Shown: piece after piece, positions 52,320 to 62,127 of the stretch
Position numbering within the stretch: position 1 is the first letter of the stretch
Layout: every line of letters begins with the position of its first letter
From: Haloquadratum walsbyi J07HQW2
GTDB lineage: Archaea > Halobacteriota > Halobacteria > Halobacteriales > Haloferacaceae
Direction: 5' to 3'
Assembly: GCF_000415985.1 (NCBI RefSeq)
Contig: NZ_KE356561.1
Coordinates: 853,860-917,859 of the forward strand
Length of the DNA: 64,000 nucleotides
The notes under the pieces: model-generated
Databases searched by the model: none
Told to the model about the DNA's origin: nothing
What the model saw: only the letters and a program-made list of their open reading frames with translations
Made by a program: the position numbers and the translations under genes

Positions 52320-52600
52320 GGTGGGGTAGTTCACCTCCCGTTGGATACAGCAATCAGAAAATAACTGTCACTGCCATCTCATAGATTGAGCAGAATTCTA
52401 GTTGTGGGCTCCATTTCAGGGTCAGATGAAGACATTGTATAATATCACGACACCTGGGAGTATCTATAGATCAGCATTACACAGCAATAAATCACAGATA
52501 GGTGATAAGTTATATTCACAAAGCCAGGATTAATGCATTATTCCTGAAAGAGTAGCGTATATTCCACGTTATTAATATTCGACCGCATAGCAGTGTTACT

Positions 52601-53497
52601 GTGGGATTTTCTGTCCAGCAGATATCAGATGCCGTGCCACCCGCGGTAGCACTTGGTGTTGCTATTCTTGCAGTGAGTACCAGTGCTATCTTGATTCGAT
52701 ACAGCTCAGCGCCAACACTTGTTATTGCATTATACCGTGTTTTATTCACGACAGTTCTGCTGTTGCCTTTCGCAGTCTACTCACATCGTGATGCTTTTGA
52801 TCACCTTTCTCGTCGCGATTGGATTGCTGCAAGTGCAGCTGGTATTGCCTTGGCGTTGCATTTTATTCTCTGGTTTGAGAGTCTAGCGTGGACAAGTGTA
52901 GCTGCCTCTGTGACAATCGTCCAAGTACAAGTATTATTTGTTGCAAGCGGTGCAACATTGTTTCTTTCTGAGCGGATCACACGCCGTGCCGGTATCGGGA
53001 TGGCGACTGCACTCGGTGGAATTGTAATTATGTCATTTGGAGGCACGATTGTTGGTACACCTGTCGTTGGAGAAGCACCACTGTATGGGAATATACTTGC
53101 AATTATCGCTGCTGTGTGCATGGCTGGGTATGTCCTCACTGGTCGATCACTCCGGCAGCGCATTCCACTGGTTCCATATGTCGTTATTGTGTACTCAGTC
53201 TGTGTCGTTGTATTACTAGCGCTCACAGTCGCTGTGAATGACCCGTTGGTCGCTTACCCGCCACATGAGTGGATTCTCTTTTTTGCGATGGCACTTGGAC
53301 CGGGAATTCTTGGTCATACTATACTTAATTGGGCTCTTGCGCATGTAGAATCAAGTGTTGTAAGTGTCTCACTCCTCGCTGAACCAGTTAGCAGCACGAT
53401 GCTTGCAGTTTTATTATTAAATGAACTCCCGACAGAATTCACTGCGATTGGAGGGGTTATGACACTTACTGGTATTATTATTACCTCTCAGCGATAG
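52601..53497 (+). CDS. EamA/DMT-superfamily transporter (GTG start)
   Basis: 10-TM pattern with duplicated EamA motif: VALGVAILAVSTSAILIRYSSAPTLVIALYRVLFTT; LAHVESSVVSVSLLAEPVSSTMLAVLLLNELP. Confidence 0.88.
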   Translation: MGFSVQQISDAVPPAVALGVAILAVSTSAILIRYSSAPTLVIALYRVLFTTVLLLPFAVYSHRDAFDHLSRRDWIAASAAGIALALHFILWFESLAWTSVAASVTIVQVQVLFVASGATLFLSERITRRAGIGMATALGGIVIMSFGGTIVGTPVVGEAPLYGNILAIIAAVCMAGYVLTGRSLRQRIPLVPYVVIVYSVCVVVLLALTVAVNDPLVAYPPHEWILFFAMALGPGILGHTILNWALAHVESSVVSVSLLAEPVSSTMLAVLLLNELPTEFTAIGGVMTLTGIIITSQR

Positions 53498-53748
53498 AAA
53501 ATATAGCACCACAAGAGAGTGATATCTTATTATATCGACATGACCCGTCTGGACACTGGGAATTCTGTATTAATACTGGAGTTACAGTAATTGTCTCTTG
53601 TAGCAAATATTAATTGTTTGTTAAATATCAGATTGATTCTTAAAGTATCTGTTCGTGTCTAAAAATTATGAATGGAAAATCGAAATGGTATAAAGAAATT
53701 TGCTAACGTGAGTGTGAAGACTGTCGAACAGTGAGACGTGTTATTTAC

Positions 53749-55560
53749 TTACTCAAGTTGATGATAATCAAGTTCATGACCTTCATCAAGCGCTTCTTGA
53801 ACAGCTGGACTTGGTTTATCAACTGATTCTGTCCACGTTCGCATACCACCGATATCGGCCTGCTCGACATAGATATTCTTCTGCCATGACGAATCAGCGT
53901 CAGTGTGATCGATCCGATAGTGTGCTCCACGTGATTCAGTTCGCATTGCAGCACTCCGGAGAACGGATTCAGCGACAGTCAACATAAATCCAACATCGAC
54001 AGCGAACTCAAAGGATCGGCTTCCGACCGGACCGACATCCATATTATTAACCATTGACTGCACTGCTTCGAGTTCTTCGATCCCTGACTCAAGAGATGAT
54101 TGATCGCGAAGCAAGCGTGCATGCTCCCACATCAGCGTTTGAATCTCTTCAAATACCGTCATCACATCGTGTTCACCATCAGCATTTGCTAGTGAATTTA
54201 TTTCATTCAAATGTGGCTGGATAAGATTCTGACGTAGTGACTGTGGAATCACGTTGCTACCTGCATTTGATTCTGTGACCCGGTCAGCGATTCGGTCACC
54301 AGTGACAGTACCGTATGCAACCGTCTCAGCGAGGGAATTCCCACCCAGTCGGTTCGCACCATGGACGCCAGCCATCGTCTCGCCGATAGCAAATAGGTTA
54401 TCGACGTCTGTTTCACCATATTCATCAACGGAAACACCACCCATTCCATAATGCGAGGTTGGAGCGACTTCAACCGGTTCTTCAGCCAGATCAACACCGA
54501 GATCTGAAAACCGCTCATACATCCGCGGAAGCCGTTCCTGAATGAATGATGCATCGCGGTGGGAAATATCAAGATGAACGCCATCATTCTCTGTTCCCCG
54601 TCCCTCTGAAATTTCTTTGGCAATGGCTCGAGCAACGACATCACGTGCATCTAATTCCATTTGATCAGGTGAGTATCGCTCCATGAACCGCTCACCTTCG
54701 CTGTTGTAAAGCCGTCCACCTTCACCTCGGACTGCTTCCGTCACGAGACGACCGCTCCACTCAGCCCACTCAGAGTCGTCCTCATCGACTGCCATTCCTG
54801 TTGGGTGGAACTGGACGAACTCCATATCCATCAGCGATGCACCAGCATCATATGCAAGTGCTGCACCATCACCGTTATTTTCATCATCTCGTGAAGTATG
54901 ACGGCTGTATGCTGCTGCGTAACCTCCGGCAGCTAATACTACGGTGTTAGCATTAAAGACGGTGAATTCTCCGGTATCAAGATCGACACCAACAGCGCCA
55001 TGCACAGACTCACCGTCGGAGATAAGCCGGGTGATCATCGTATTTTCTTCATACGGAATCTCAAGTTCCTGTGCCCGTGCCACAAGTGTATCAAGCAATG
55101 ATTCACCCGTGTGGTCACCTGCAAAGGCGGTGCGACGGAATGACTGCGCACCGAAGAACCGCTGATCGACTCCACCATCGTCAGTTCGAGAGAAGTCCAT
55201 CCCCCATTCATCAAGCTCGCGTAGTCGATCTGGCATCTGCTGGGTTACAGTTTCAACCTTTTCTGGGTCACAGATAAAGTGACCTTCATTGAGTGTGTCT
55301 GCAGCATGAATTGTCCAGTCATCCTCTGGATCGTGCGTGCCGAGCGCACCGTTGATACCACCACGTGCCCACGTTGTATGTGCATCGCCATGACCACGTT
55401 TCCCTAATACAAGTTGATCATCGACACCCTGTTGTGCAAGTTCAATCGCTGTTCGGGCACCAGCAGCGCCGGCACCAATAATGAGTACAGAGACATCCGT
55501 TTGCTCGTATCCGATGTCAAGATCGGACGATGACGTGGACCGCACACTTGAGTCAGACAT
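53749..55560 (-). CDS. SdhA/FrdA/NadB-family FAD flavoprotein
   Basis: VSVLIIGAGAAGARTAIELAQQG, HTTWARGGINGALG, DMEFVQFHPTG, VVARAIAKEI, GMGGVSVDEYGETDVDNLFAIGETMAGVHGANRLGGNSLAETVAYG. Confidence 0.88.
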   Translation of the reverse strand: MSDSSVRSTSSSDLDIGYEQTDVSVLIIGAGAAGARTAIELAQQGVDDQLVLGKRGHGDAHTTWARGGINGALGTHDPEDDWTIHAADTLNEGHFICDPEKVETVTQQMPDRLRELDEWGMDFSRTDDGGVDQRFFGAQSFRRTAFAGDHTGESLLDTLVARAQELEIPYEENTMITRLISDGESVHGAVGVDLDTGEFTVFNANTVVLAAGGYAAAYSRHTSRDDENNGDGAALAYDAGASLMDMEFVQFHPTGMAVDEDDSEWAEWSGRLVTEAVRGEGGRLYNSEGERFMERYSPDQMELDARDVVARAIAKEISEGRGTENDGVHLDISHRDASFIQERLPRMYERFSDLGVDLAEEPVEVAPTSHYGMGGVSVDEYGETDVDNLFAIGETMAGVHGANRLGGNSLAETVAYGTVTGDRIADRVTESNAGSNVIPQSLRQNLIQPHLNEINSLANADGEHDVMTVFEEIQTLMWEHARLLRDQSSLESGIEELEAVQSMVNNMDVGPVGSRSFEFAVDVGFMLTVAESVLRSAAMRTESRGAHYRIDHTDADSSWQKNIYVEQADIGGMRTWTESVDKPSPAVQEALDEGHELDYHQLE

Positions 55561-55947
55561 ACAATATAAGTCCGGACGGGCAGGTAATAAATCCGTCGCG
55601 CGCTTGCGATGACCTGAATTTATCAAATTTATTATTATAGTTACTCAGCAGTAATAGAATATGCAGATGGCACCAAATTAGATATCTCAAGATGCTATCT
55701 CTGACTCACGGTCAATCGTGGCACTGTTTTTGATAATGACACGATGCTGGATCATCAGATATCCAATATCTTTCGGCTATATTTGTGTCCTCCCCCTTGG
55801 TTTATTACCTGTGGTGAGCATAAAATAGGGGTCAAGCCCCGTGGCTTCCTGCTTCAATGACGCGCTTTGCACCCACTTCCTCCAGTTGAGGGGTGAGCGT
55901 AGTGAGCGCAGTCTGCACAGGCGTTCGAAAATCAAAGATTTTCGTGA

Positions 55948-57134
55948 TCACGAGAGACTTCGTCTCTCGGACGACGTTGATTCGGAGTGTCCCGCTCCTA
56001 CCTGCTTCAGTCCTCTATTGAGAATATTCTTCGCAGCATTCAACTCACGATCTTCTGTGTGACCACACGCTGGACACGTATGCTTGCGTACCCAGACTGG
56101 CTTGGGTGTTTCAATACCACACACAGCGCATTCTTTGATCGTTCCTTCTGGTTTCACTTTTTCGACGTGCGTGCCGTGTAGGTTGGCTTTGTATTCCAGC
56201 AAATTAATGAAGCGTGACCACGCAGTGTCTTGGTTGTTTTTCGCGTTCTGACTGGTTTCCAACATCGACTTGACATCCAAGTCTTCGACGGCGACAACAT
56301 CGTACTCTGCGGACGAGCCACGTCGTGAGTTTGTGCTGGTAGTCCAGCACTTTCCGTTTGATTGTTCGCTTGGTTACTGCAACTTGTTGACGTTGTGTCT
56401 CCCAGTTGGCAGAACCGTGTCCGTGTTCTTTCGTATCAAGTTTTCGCCTTCGCGTGCATATCGGTCGTACTCGTCAGACAAATCCAGCGTGTCCACGGAC
56501 AGATTTTCTGAGGAGTGGATATAGCTGGTAATACCGAGGTCAACACCAACACGACCCTCGGGTTCAATCTCACTGAGTGGCGGTTTCTCTGGTGTGTTCT
56601 CGACAGTCGTCACGAGTGAAACATACCAGTCGCCAGTTGTCTCCTGTTTCAGAATCACTTCGTCAATTTCGTCTGCATCGGGGACTGTGCGCTCTGCGCG
56701 GATTCTGAACCAAGCCAGCCAATCTTTTCGAGTCGGAGTCACACGAATCGGTCGTCGCCCGTGTTGTCATCTACGTTGAAGCGACTGGACTGATTGTACG
56801 ACACTGACCGAAATTCACCTGCACCCTGCCATTTCAGACGTCCGACATCATAGCCTTCGTTTTGACGTTCTTGCAGCGTCTTAAGATCGCTGTGAATTTG
56901 ACTTATCACTTGTTGTATGGCGTGTTGTGACTGTTGGGCAAACGTTGACCACTGGTCTGTCCAGCCTTTGAGTTTGCCGTGTTGGTCGTAGTCGGATGGT
57001 CGGTCGCTGTAGTCACTGCGATAGTAATCTCGGACAGCGTGGTTACGAATCTGCCGAAGAATATCGATGTGTCGCCACGCTTCGTTAGCCACGTCGTCGG
57101 ACAGGCATGCGCGGAAGCGAAGCGTGTGTTCCAT
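55948..57134 (-). pseudogene. tnpB: tnpB copy 3, frameshifted
   Basis: Three frames: MEHTLRFRACLSDDVANEAWRHIDILRQIRNHAVRDYYRSDY...; MTPTRKDWLAWFRIRAERTVPDADEIDEVILKQETTGDWYVSLVTTVENT...VGVDLGITSYIHSSE; MDVKSMLETSQNAKNNQDTAWSRFINLLEYKANLHGTHVEKVKPEGTIKECAVCGIETPKPVWVRKHTCPACGHTEDRELNAAKNILNRG. Confidence 0.88.
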
Positions 57135-57139
57135 TATTG

Positions 57140-57253
57140 TTAGTCAATTTTTTCCACAGTGAGCTTCAATTGCTCTCCTTCTCCCAGATCAAGCCCATCT
57201 CGGACTTCTTCTGGAATTGTTACTTGCCCACGTTCTCTGAGCTTTGGTAGCAT
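57140..57253 (-). CDS. AbrB/SpoVT-like small DNA-binding protein, 37 aa, upstream of tnpB
   Basis: MLPKLRERGQVTIPEEVRDGLDLGEGEQLKLTVEKID; classic swapped-hairpin AbrB motif RGQVTIPEEVRDGL; below ORF-track length cutoff. Confidence 0.75.
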   Translation of the reverse strand: MLPKLRERGQVTIPEEVRDGLDLGEGEQLKLTVEKID

Positions 57254-57355
57254 TCCATCGAACTCATTATGATGTATTCGTGCTCAATTGTAATACTAAT
57301 TGTGTGTTGTCGGCTTCAACCCCGGGCAGTCGCCTCGAACCGCCTGCACACCTAC

Positions 57356-57469
57356 TTACAACTCGCCGTTGAGTTTTTGTTCAAAACACCGTGGACACAG
57401 GTCAACCTCACCAGGAAGCAATTGAAGCTCGGTATATGACCGATCACACTCAAAACAGATTGTTTTCAT
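57356..57469 (-). CDS. Small zinc-finger microprotein, 37 aa, two CxxC motifs
   Basis: MKTICFECDRSYTELQLLPGEVDLCPRCFEQKLNGEL; below ORF-track cutoff. Confidence 0.65.
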   Translation of the reverse strand: MKTICFECDRSYTELQLLPGEVDLCPRCFEQKLNGEL

Positions 57470-57780
57470 TCAAAACACATTGAAGCTACTCGTGTATAGG
57501 TTGGCTGGTCATACATGTCCGGCAAGTACAGAATCAAAGTTTCAGGAATGGTTTTTTACCGTATGTTTAAGCAGCTTATTCGTGACATTCGAGTATGAAC
57601 CTCTGTGTACTTCCTGACACCGAGAAAATATATCAAGGACACTGAATTTACAAAAGTCATAGTCCTTGCAGATGTTGATTCAAGCGCTTGGTGGGATAGA
57701 CGACAGTATCCGATGATTACAAACTTGATTGAACATCTCGTCAATCTCTGTGTATCCTGTATTAGCAGCAATTGTTAGAG

Positions 57781-58356
57781 TTACCAGTCATGGTCAATAT
57801 ATGCCTCCTCCTTATGATCACTCACCAGATTGACAGCTGCTTTCGCGCCATCACCTATTGCGACTGCTGTCTGATACTCCCATGTATTCGCTAATCCAGC
57901 AACGTATATATTATCACTCGCTCGGTTGCCAGCATCGGTCTGTATGTGTTTTTCCATTGTGAACTCTCCCTCTGGTCCATCAGTATATTCGATTTCGTCA
58001 TCCAATGGAGCAAGTAGATCAAACCCATTCGCTGTTGCAATGATGACAGCTTTGCTTTGATATGAATCATCAGATTCTGTCGTTGCAGTGAATGGTCCAG
58101 GCGTATCCTCACGACTGAGACGTGTTACTGTTGCCTCCTCAATATTACCGTCAAATTCCTCAACCCGTTCACGACCGGTCTCGATAATCTCATCACCTGC
58201 AATCCGCTCTTCCGTGAGAAGATTCTGAATTTTATCTGTATTACGAACGAGTGTATCTCCATTATCTAATACAACTGTCTTGAGTCCAGCTTTGGCGGTG
58301 AATACAGCAGCCTGGAGTCCAGCGACGCCACCACCTATAATAAGCACATCGTGCAT
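57781..58356 (-). CDS. Thioredoxin-reductase-like FAD/NAD(P) oxidoreductase
   Basis: MHDVLIIGGGVAGLQAAVFTAKAGLKTVVLDNGD...SDNIYVAGLANTWEYQTAVAIGDGAKAAVNL; no CxxC. Confidence 0.82.
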   Translation of the reverse strand: MHDVLIIGGGVAGLQAAVFTAKAGLKTVVLDNGDTLVRNTDKIQNLLTEERIAGDEIIETGRERVEEFDGNIEEATVTRLSREDTPGPFTATTESDDSYQSKAVIIATANGFDLLAPLDDEIEYTDGPEGEFTMEKHIQTDAGNRASDNIYVAGLANTWEYQTAVAIGDGAKAAVNLVSDHKEEAYIDHDW

Positions 58357-58936
58357 ATACTATTACACCGTTCAGACGTCCTATGTCTTCCCCATGCCAT
58401 CGAAGTCGCACTATCTGATGGGAACATATATCATATGATCTCTTAGTTTATGAGATGCTGATAATTATCAGAATCCACTTGCATACCCCGAGATATCTCT
58501 GAGTGCGCAGCTCCGGAAGTATCTTTTTAGACATGAAAATCGCCTTCGGACATCGCTGAGATTAGTAGTGGCTGGAATAACTCTATTATTGGCATCTTTA
58601 GTTGCGCAGTTGGTGCTGCGACGACTGAAGTTCCCTATCTCAGGAGCGGCTAGCGTTATTACAGTTGGTGATAACAGTAATCATGTGTAGTATTCTCGTG
58701 GTTATTATCCGGTGTATTGACCAGCGAAAGCTTTCAGATTGCGGTTTAATCCCAACGATAGCACAGTGGACACGAGAGTGTGTGATTAGAATACTTCTCG
58801 CTGGAGGATTAATTATCGCAGTTGCGATGAGTGGTCTGTGGACCGATGCTATACAGATTACGGGCGTGCTGACCACGCAACCCGAGTCCCGACTTATCGC
58901 TCTACCATCTGATGAAACACCGATTTCAGCCAATAC

Positions 58937-60356
58937 TAGGTGGAGTCCCCTTCCTCAAGGAAGCGAGTTTAGTCGCTGAGTAGCGAGGGGAAGGGACGAA
59001 ACCGTTTCCCATCAGAACAACAAGAGTTGTCTAATACGAAAACAGCCTAACCTGTAATAATCGGTAGTACTTCCATGAGAGTACGATGGCATCAGAAACT
59101 GAGTACTACCGTCGAACCGCTATCACACGGCTCGACGGACTTCCCAACACGACACGACCACGAGCTACTCCCAGCTACTGTGAGCGAGTGGTTCGACGGG
59201 TGCAATATTGCATCCAATCTCGCATGGGAGAATAAACACACTCAGGCTGGTGTCAGAAATATAGCCACAGACACAGTGCAAGCAGACACAAAACTGGGCA
59301 GTCAGCACTCGATTCTTGCCTGTCACGAGGTTGCAGGTAGCATCCAATCCTGGATTAAAAAGCGGAATAAAACAAAGAGAGCAACGCAACCTTACTTCAC
59401 ATCGAAGTAAAGTCTATCACGTATGAGAAACATACGCTCACCGTGTTCGCTGAGAAAGAGCAGGTGTCGTTCACCGTACTTGGCAACCACTCCCATGCGA
59501 GGGCAGAACTCGCATCACCAAGCGACGGAGATGGCTACCAGCACCAGTATTAAATGATGAAGGCTGGGAGCACACGGAGAGTGCGCTGCACTATAGGAAC
59601 AACGAGTAGTATTGACCTCGGCGCCACCCAAATCGCTGTCACCAGCACTGCTCGCTTTCGTAATGCAGGCAAGCTTACCCACGCCCGCAGAGAGTTTGAG
59701 AGGACTCGTGGAAACCTACAAGACTGTGGCACGCAATCAGCTCACTGAACACTTCAGCAAGTGAGTGGACGAGAGGACGAGTACGTGAAGCACGTATTGG
59801 ACTCGGTAGCAAACGGAATTGTCGAAGAAATGGAATACGAGTGTGACGGCATCATTTTCGAGAAACTTGATGATATTCGAGACCGTCTCCCATACGCTGA
59901 CTGGCATTCGATGTGGGCGTTCCGCACGCTTACGCAGTATGTCGAATCTAAAGCCGAGGAAAAAGGTATGTTTGTGGATACGGTGAATCCGAGGAACACT
60001 AGCAAGCGGTGCAACGAATGTGGGAGTATTCGAGACGATAACCGTCATATCAAGACGAGTTCGAATGTCACAGATGCGAGAATCAGAATCACGCCGATTA
60101 TACCGCAGTAAAGAATACTGCGGAGTTGTATCTCCTTCGAGATCATCAGCCGTCTCGTGGGAGGAGCAGAAGCATCAGTCAATATGCTCTGAAGTCAGGG
60201 TCGAGAACGCCAACGCCGAGCTGAGAGAGACACTCTCAGACCGCTTCATCCGGAAGGCTGGAGTTGGAGTTGGTTAGAGGAAGAGACCACTGACAGACCC
60301 ACCCTATCTTCTATCGAGTGAGGGTTCACCAAGCGAAGTAGGGTGGGGTAGTTGAC
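58937..60356 (+). mobile_element. IS1341-type (TnpB) element, copy 4, decayed, inserted in CPBP gene
   Basis: Left end taggtggagtccccttcctcaaggaagcgagtttagtcgctgagtagcgagggg; right end aagcgaagtagggtggggtagttgac; tnpB remnants inside. Confidence 0.75.
59085..60277 (+). pseudogene. tnpB: tnpB copy 4, several frameshifts/deletions
   Basis: MASETEYYRRTAITRLD..; VANGIVEEMEYECDGIIFEKLDDIRDRLPYADWHSMWAFRTLTQYVESKAEEKGMFVDTVNPRNTSKRCNECGSIRDDNR..; shifted tail ECHRCENQNHADYTAVKNTAELYLLRDHQPSRGRSRSISQYALKSG. Confidence 0.88.
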
Positions 60357-61025
60357 TCGTAACCAAATTGTTCGCAATCCTAATCTTCGTAATTGGAGTT
60401 GCTATCTCAGAGGAGGTCATGATCCGAGGCTATCTTCTCCCGAATATAGAGAATGGTCTGACCATTTTATCTAAACAATATGCAATGCTCGGAGCAGTAA
60501 TTATCACAAGTGGACTATTTGCACTCTTACATTTATCAAACCCAAATGTATCTTTTTTTACCACACTGAATACGTTTCTTGCCGGTGTCTGGTTTACTGC
60601 AGCATACATTTTTACCCAACGACTTGGATTAGCGGTCGGTATCCACCTTGGAGTCTTTTCTTAGGAGCTGTTGGTCTACCGGTAAGTGGGTTCTTACTCC
60701 CAGCTACACTCATTGACCTCAAAGTAAGTCGTCTTGATTTGTTATTTGATAATAGCTACGGTCCAGAGGCTGGGCTGATTGTATCTATTGCACTAATGAC
60801 AGGAATCATAATCGCTAGTCGATACAGACAATACTCACATACTAATTGATCACCTAGATTATCTATATGAGATTTCGAGGCACTTGTCATGCATACGCTA
60901 TCGTATAAATCGCATAACTGAGACTAAGAGCAAATGATGGTATGCTGAGTCAGCACATGACTGTGTTATTAGATCTCACCTCACAAAGACGAGATGCTGA
61001 TATATGGGCATACATATGTACTAAC

Positions 61026-61226
61026 ATGGATGTTCTGCAGCAAACGTATCATCGAGTAGACGATTGGGTACGTAGACTCTCTCGAACCAGATATGCGGTT
61101 CTTGTCGGCGTCGTCTCAGCAGTTGGGGTCTGGATCGTCTCATTATTTACGAACAGTTTGAATTTGTTTTATGCCATTGCACTCGGCATATCAAATATCC
61201 TCGTCTTTTATTGGTTTAATCCCTAA
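61026..61226 (+). CDS. Small two-TM membrane protein
   Basis: MDVLQQTYHRVDDWVRRLSRTRYAVLVGVVSAVGVWIVSLFTNSLNLFYAIALGISNILVFYWFNP. Confidence 0.5.
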   Translation: MDVLQQTYHRVDDWVRRLSRTRYAVLVGVVSAVGVWIVSLFTNSLNLFYAIALGISNILVFYWFNP

Positions 61227-61389
61227 ACGGACAATTGTCCATATTTACTTAACGAACTATAATTGTCAATTAAATAGTCATCTCAAGCATGAGACCAGAA
61301 CAGATGTGACCGCGGATTAATTCAAACATAATTCAAAGCTGAGTCAGGCTTACAATTAAAATTGATATAAACAGTTAGTTTATTTCAGG

Positions 61390-62127
61390 CGTGCTATCAT
61401 TCATTTTCGGATTTTTTGTGTCCGAATTCTTTCCAACAGTGGTCGCGTAGATTCTGTTACTTCCGTCTTTGCTGAGGTATGGGATGTCAACTGTACTATC
61501 GCCAACAACATCTCCTGTGTTTCCGATAGCAGACGCCGCATTGGTCTGTGAAGGATCACTAACCGTATCCCTGACTGGTCACATACTCTAATACCCACAT
61601 TCGACTGTGAGGGCTTGACCGCAAAGACGAGTTGCCCTTTATTTGCTCCAGTAGAATCGGATCTGACTGTAAGTTGCTGACCAGCATCAATTGAGGTCAC
61701 ATCGCCATTGTATTGCATCCGAATTCTGTCAGTAACCTCGCCAGTTTCTTTCGGACTCGTCACAACAAAGAACGACTGACTTTCGCCTGGAGGGAGTGGT
61801 GGCAATGAGTTGTTAACTGTAAGCTTGGTCGGTCCACGTTCAGGTCTTCTTAATTAAACTGTCTGCTTCTCACCGGTCGTCACCGTGATAGAATTAAGTA
61901 GGTTCTCAGTCTGACTCTCCACTGTGATTTCGTGCGGCTCAGTTGGAATAGAACTCGGATCCATGCCGGTGAGTTCTATAATATATTATCATCACTCTCA
62001 GTGAAAATAACGCTTGGACGATCAGCCTCAATATTTCTAAACGCATCTGAATCGAATGCAGCGGCACCGACGCCAGCAATGATAAGCAGAATCGCGGTGC
62101 GACGTGTATATGTCCCCAAACAGTAAT
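61390..62127 (-). pseudogene. Decayed secreted protein gene (DUF1102/SipW-substrate-like N-terminus)
   Basis: Reverse strand: LGTYTRRTAILLIIAGVGAAAFDSDAFRNIEADRPSVIFTESDDN | frameshift | ELTGMDPSSIPTEPHEITVESQTENLLNSITVTTGEKQTV | MPPLPPGESQSFFVVTSPKETGEVTDRIRMQYNGDVTSIDAGQQLTV. Confidence 0.65.

Larger units (their letters stand above)
50791..52334 (+). mobile_element. IS1341-type (TnpB-only) element, copy 2, decayed
   Basis: Left end taggcgctaagtctccgtcctcaaggagcgagccgtaggcgagcgagtacggcgg; right end gtgagtgagtagggtggggtagttcac; parallels copy 1. Confidence 0.82.
55814..57320 (-). mobile_element. IS1341-type (TnpB) element, copy 3 (minus), decayed; high-coordinate boundary uncertain
   Basis: Low-coordinate end gtgagcataaaataggggtcaagccccgtggc resembles the solo right ends at 8745 and 49128; contains tnpB and AbrB-like ORF. 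Confidence 0.7.
58500..60849 (+). pseudogene. CPBP (CAAX-protease-like) intramembrane metalloprotease, split by a tnpB element (58937..60356) and frameshifted
   Basis: N-part LRKYLFRHENRLRTSLRLVVAGITLLLASLVAQLVLRRLKF and LSDCGLIPTIAQWTRECVIRILLAGGLII...; C-part ILIFVIGVAISEEVMIRGYLLPNIENGL...GLFALLHLSNPN...GLAVGIHLG (EExxxR and H motifs). Confidence 0.75.

Noticed and set aside
34244-60356. HUH (Y1) transposase TnpA partner for the tnpB elements
   Set aside because: No ORF or fragment with HUH/Y1 motifs seen; elements look TnpB-only.
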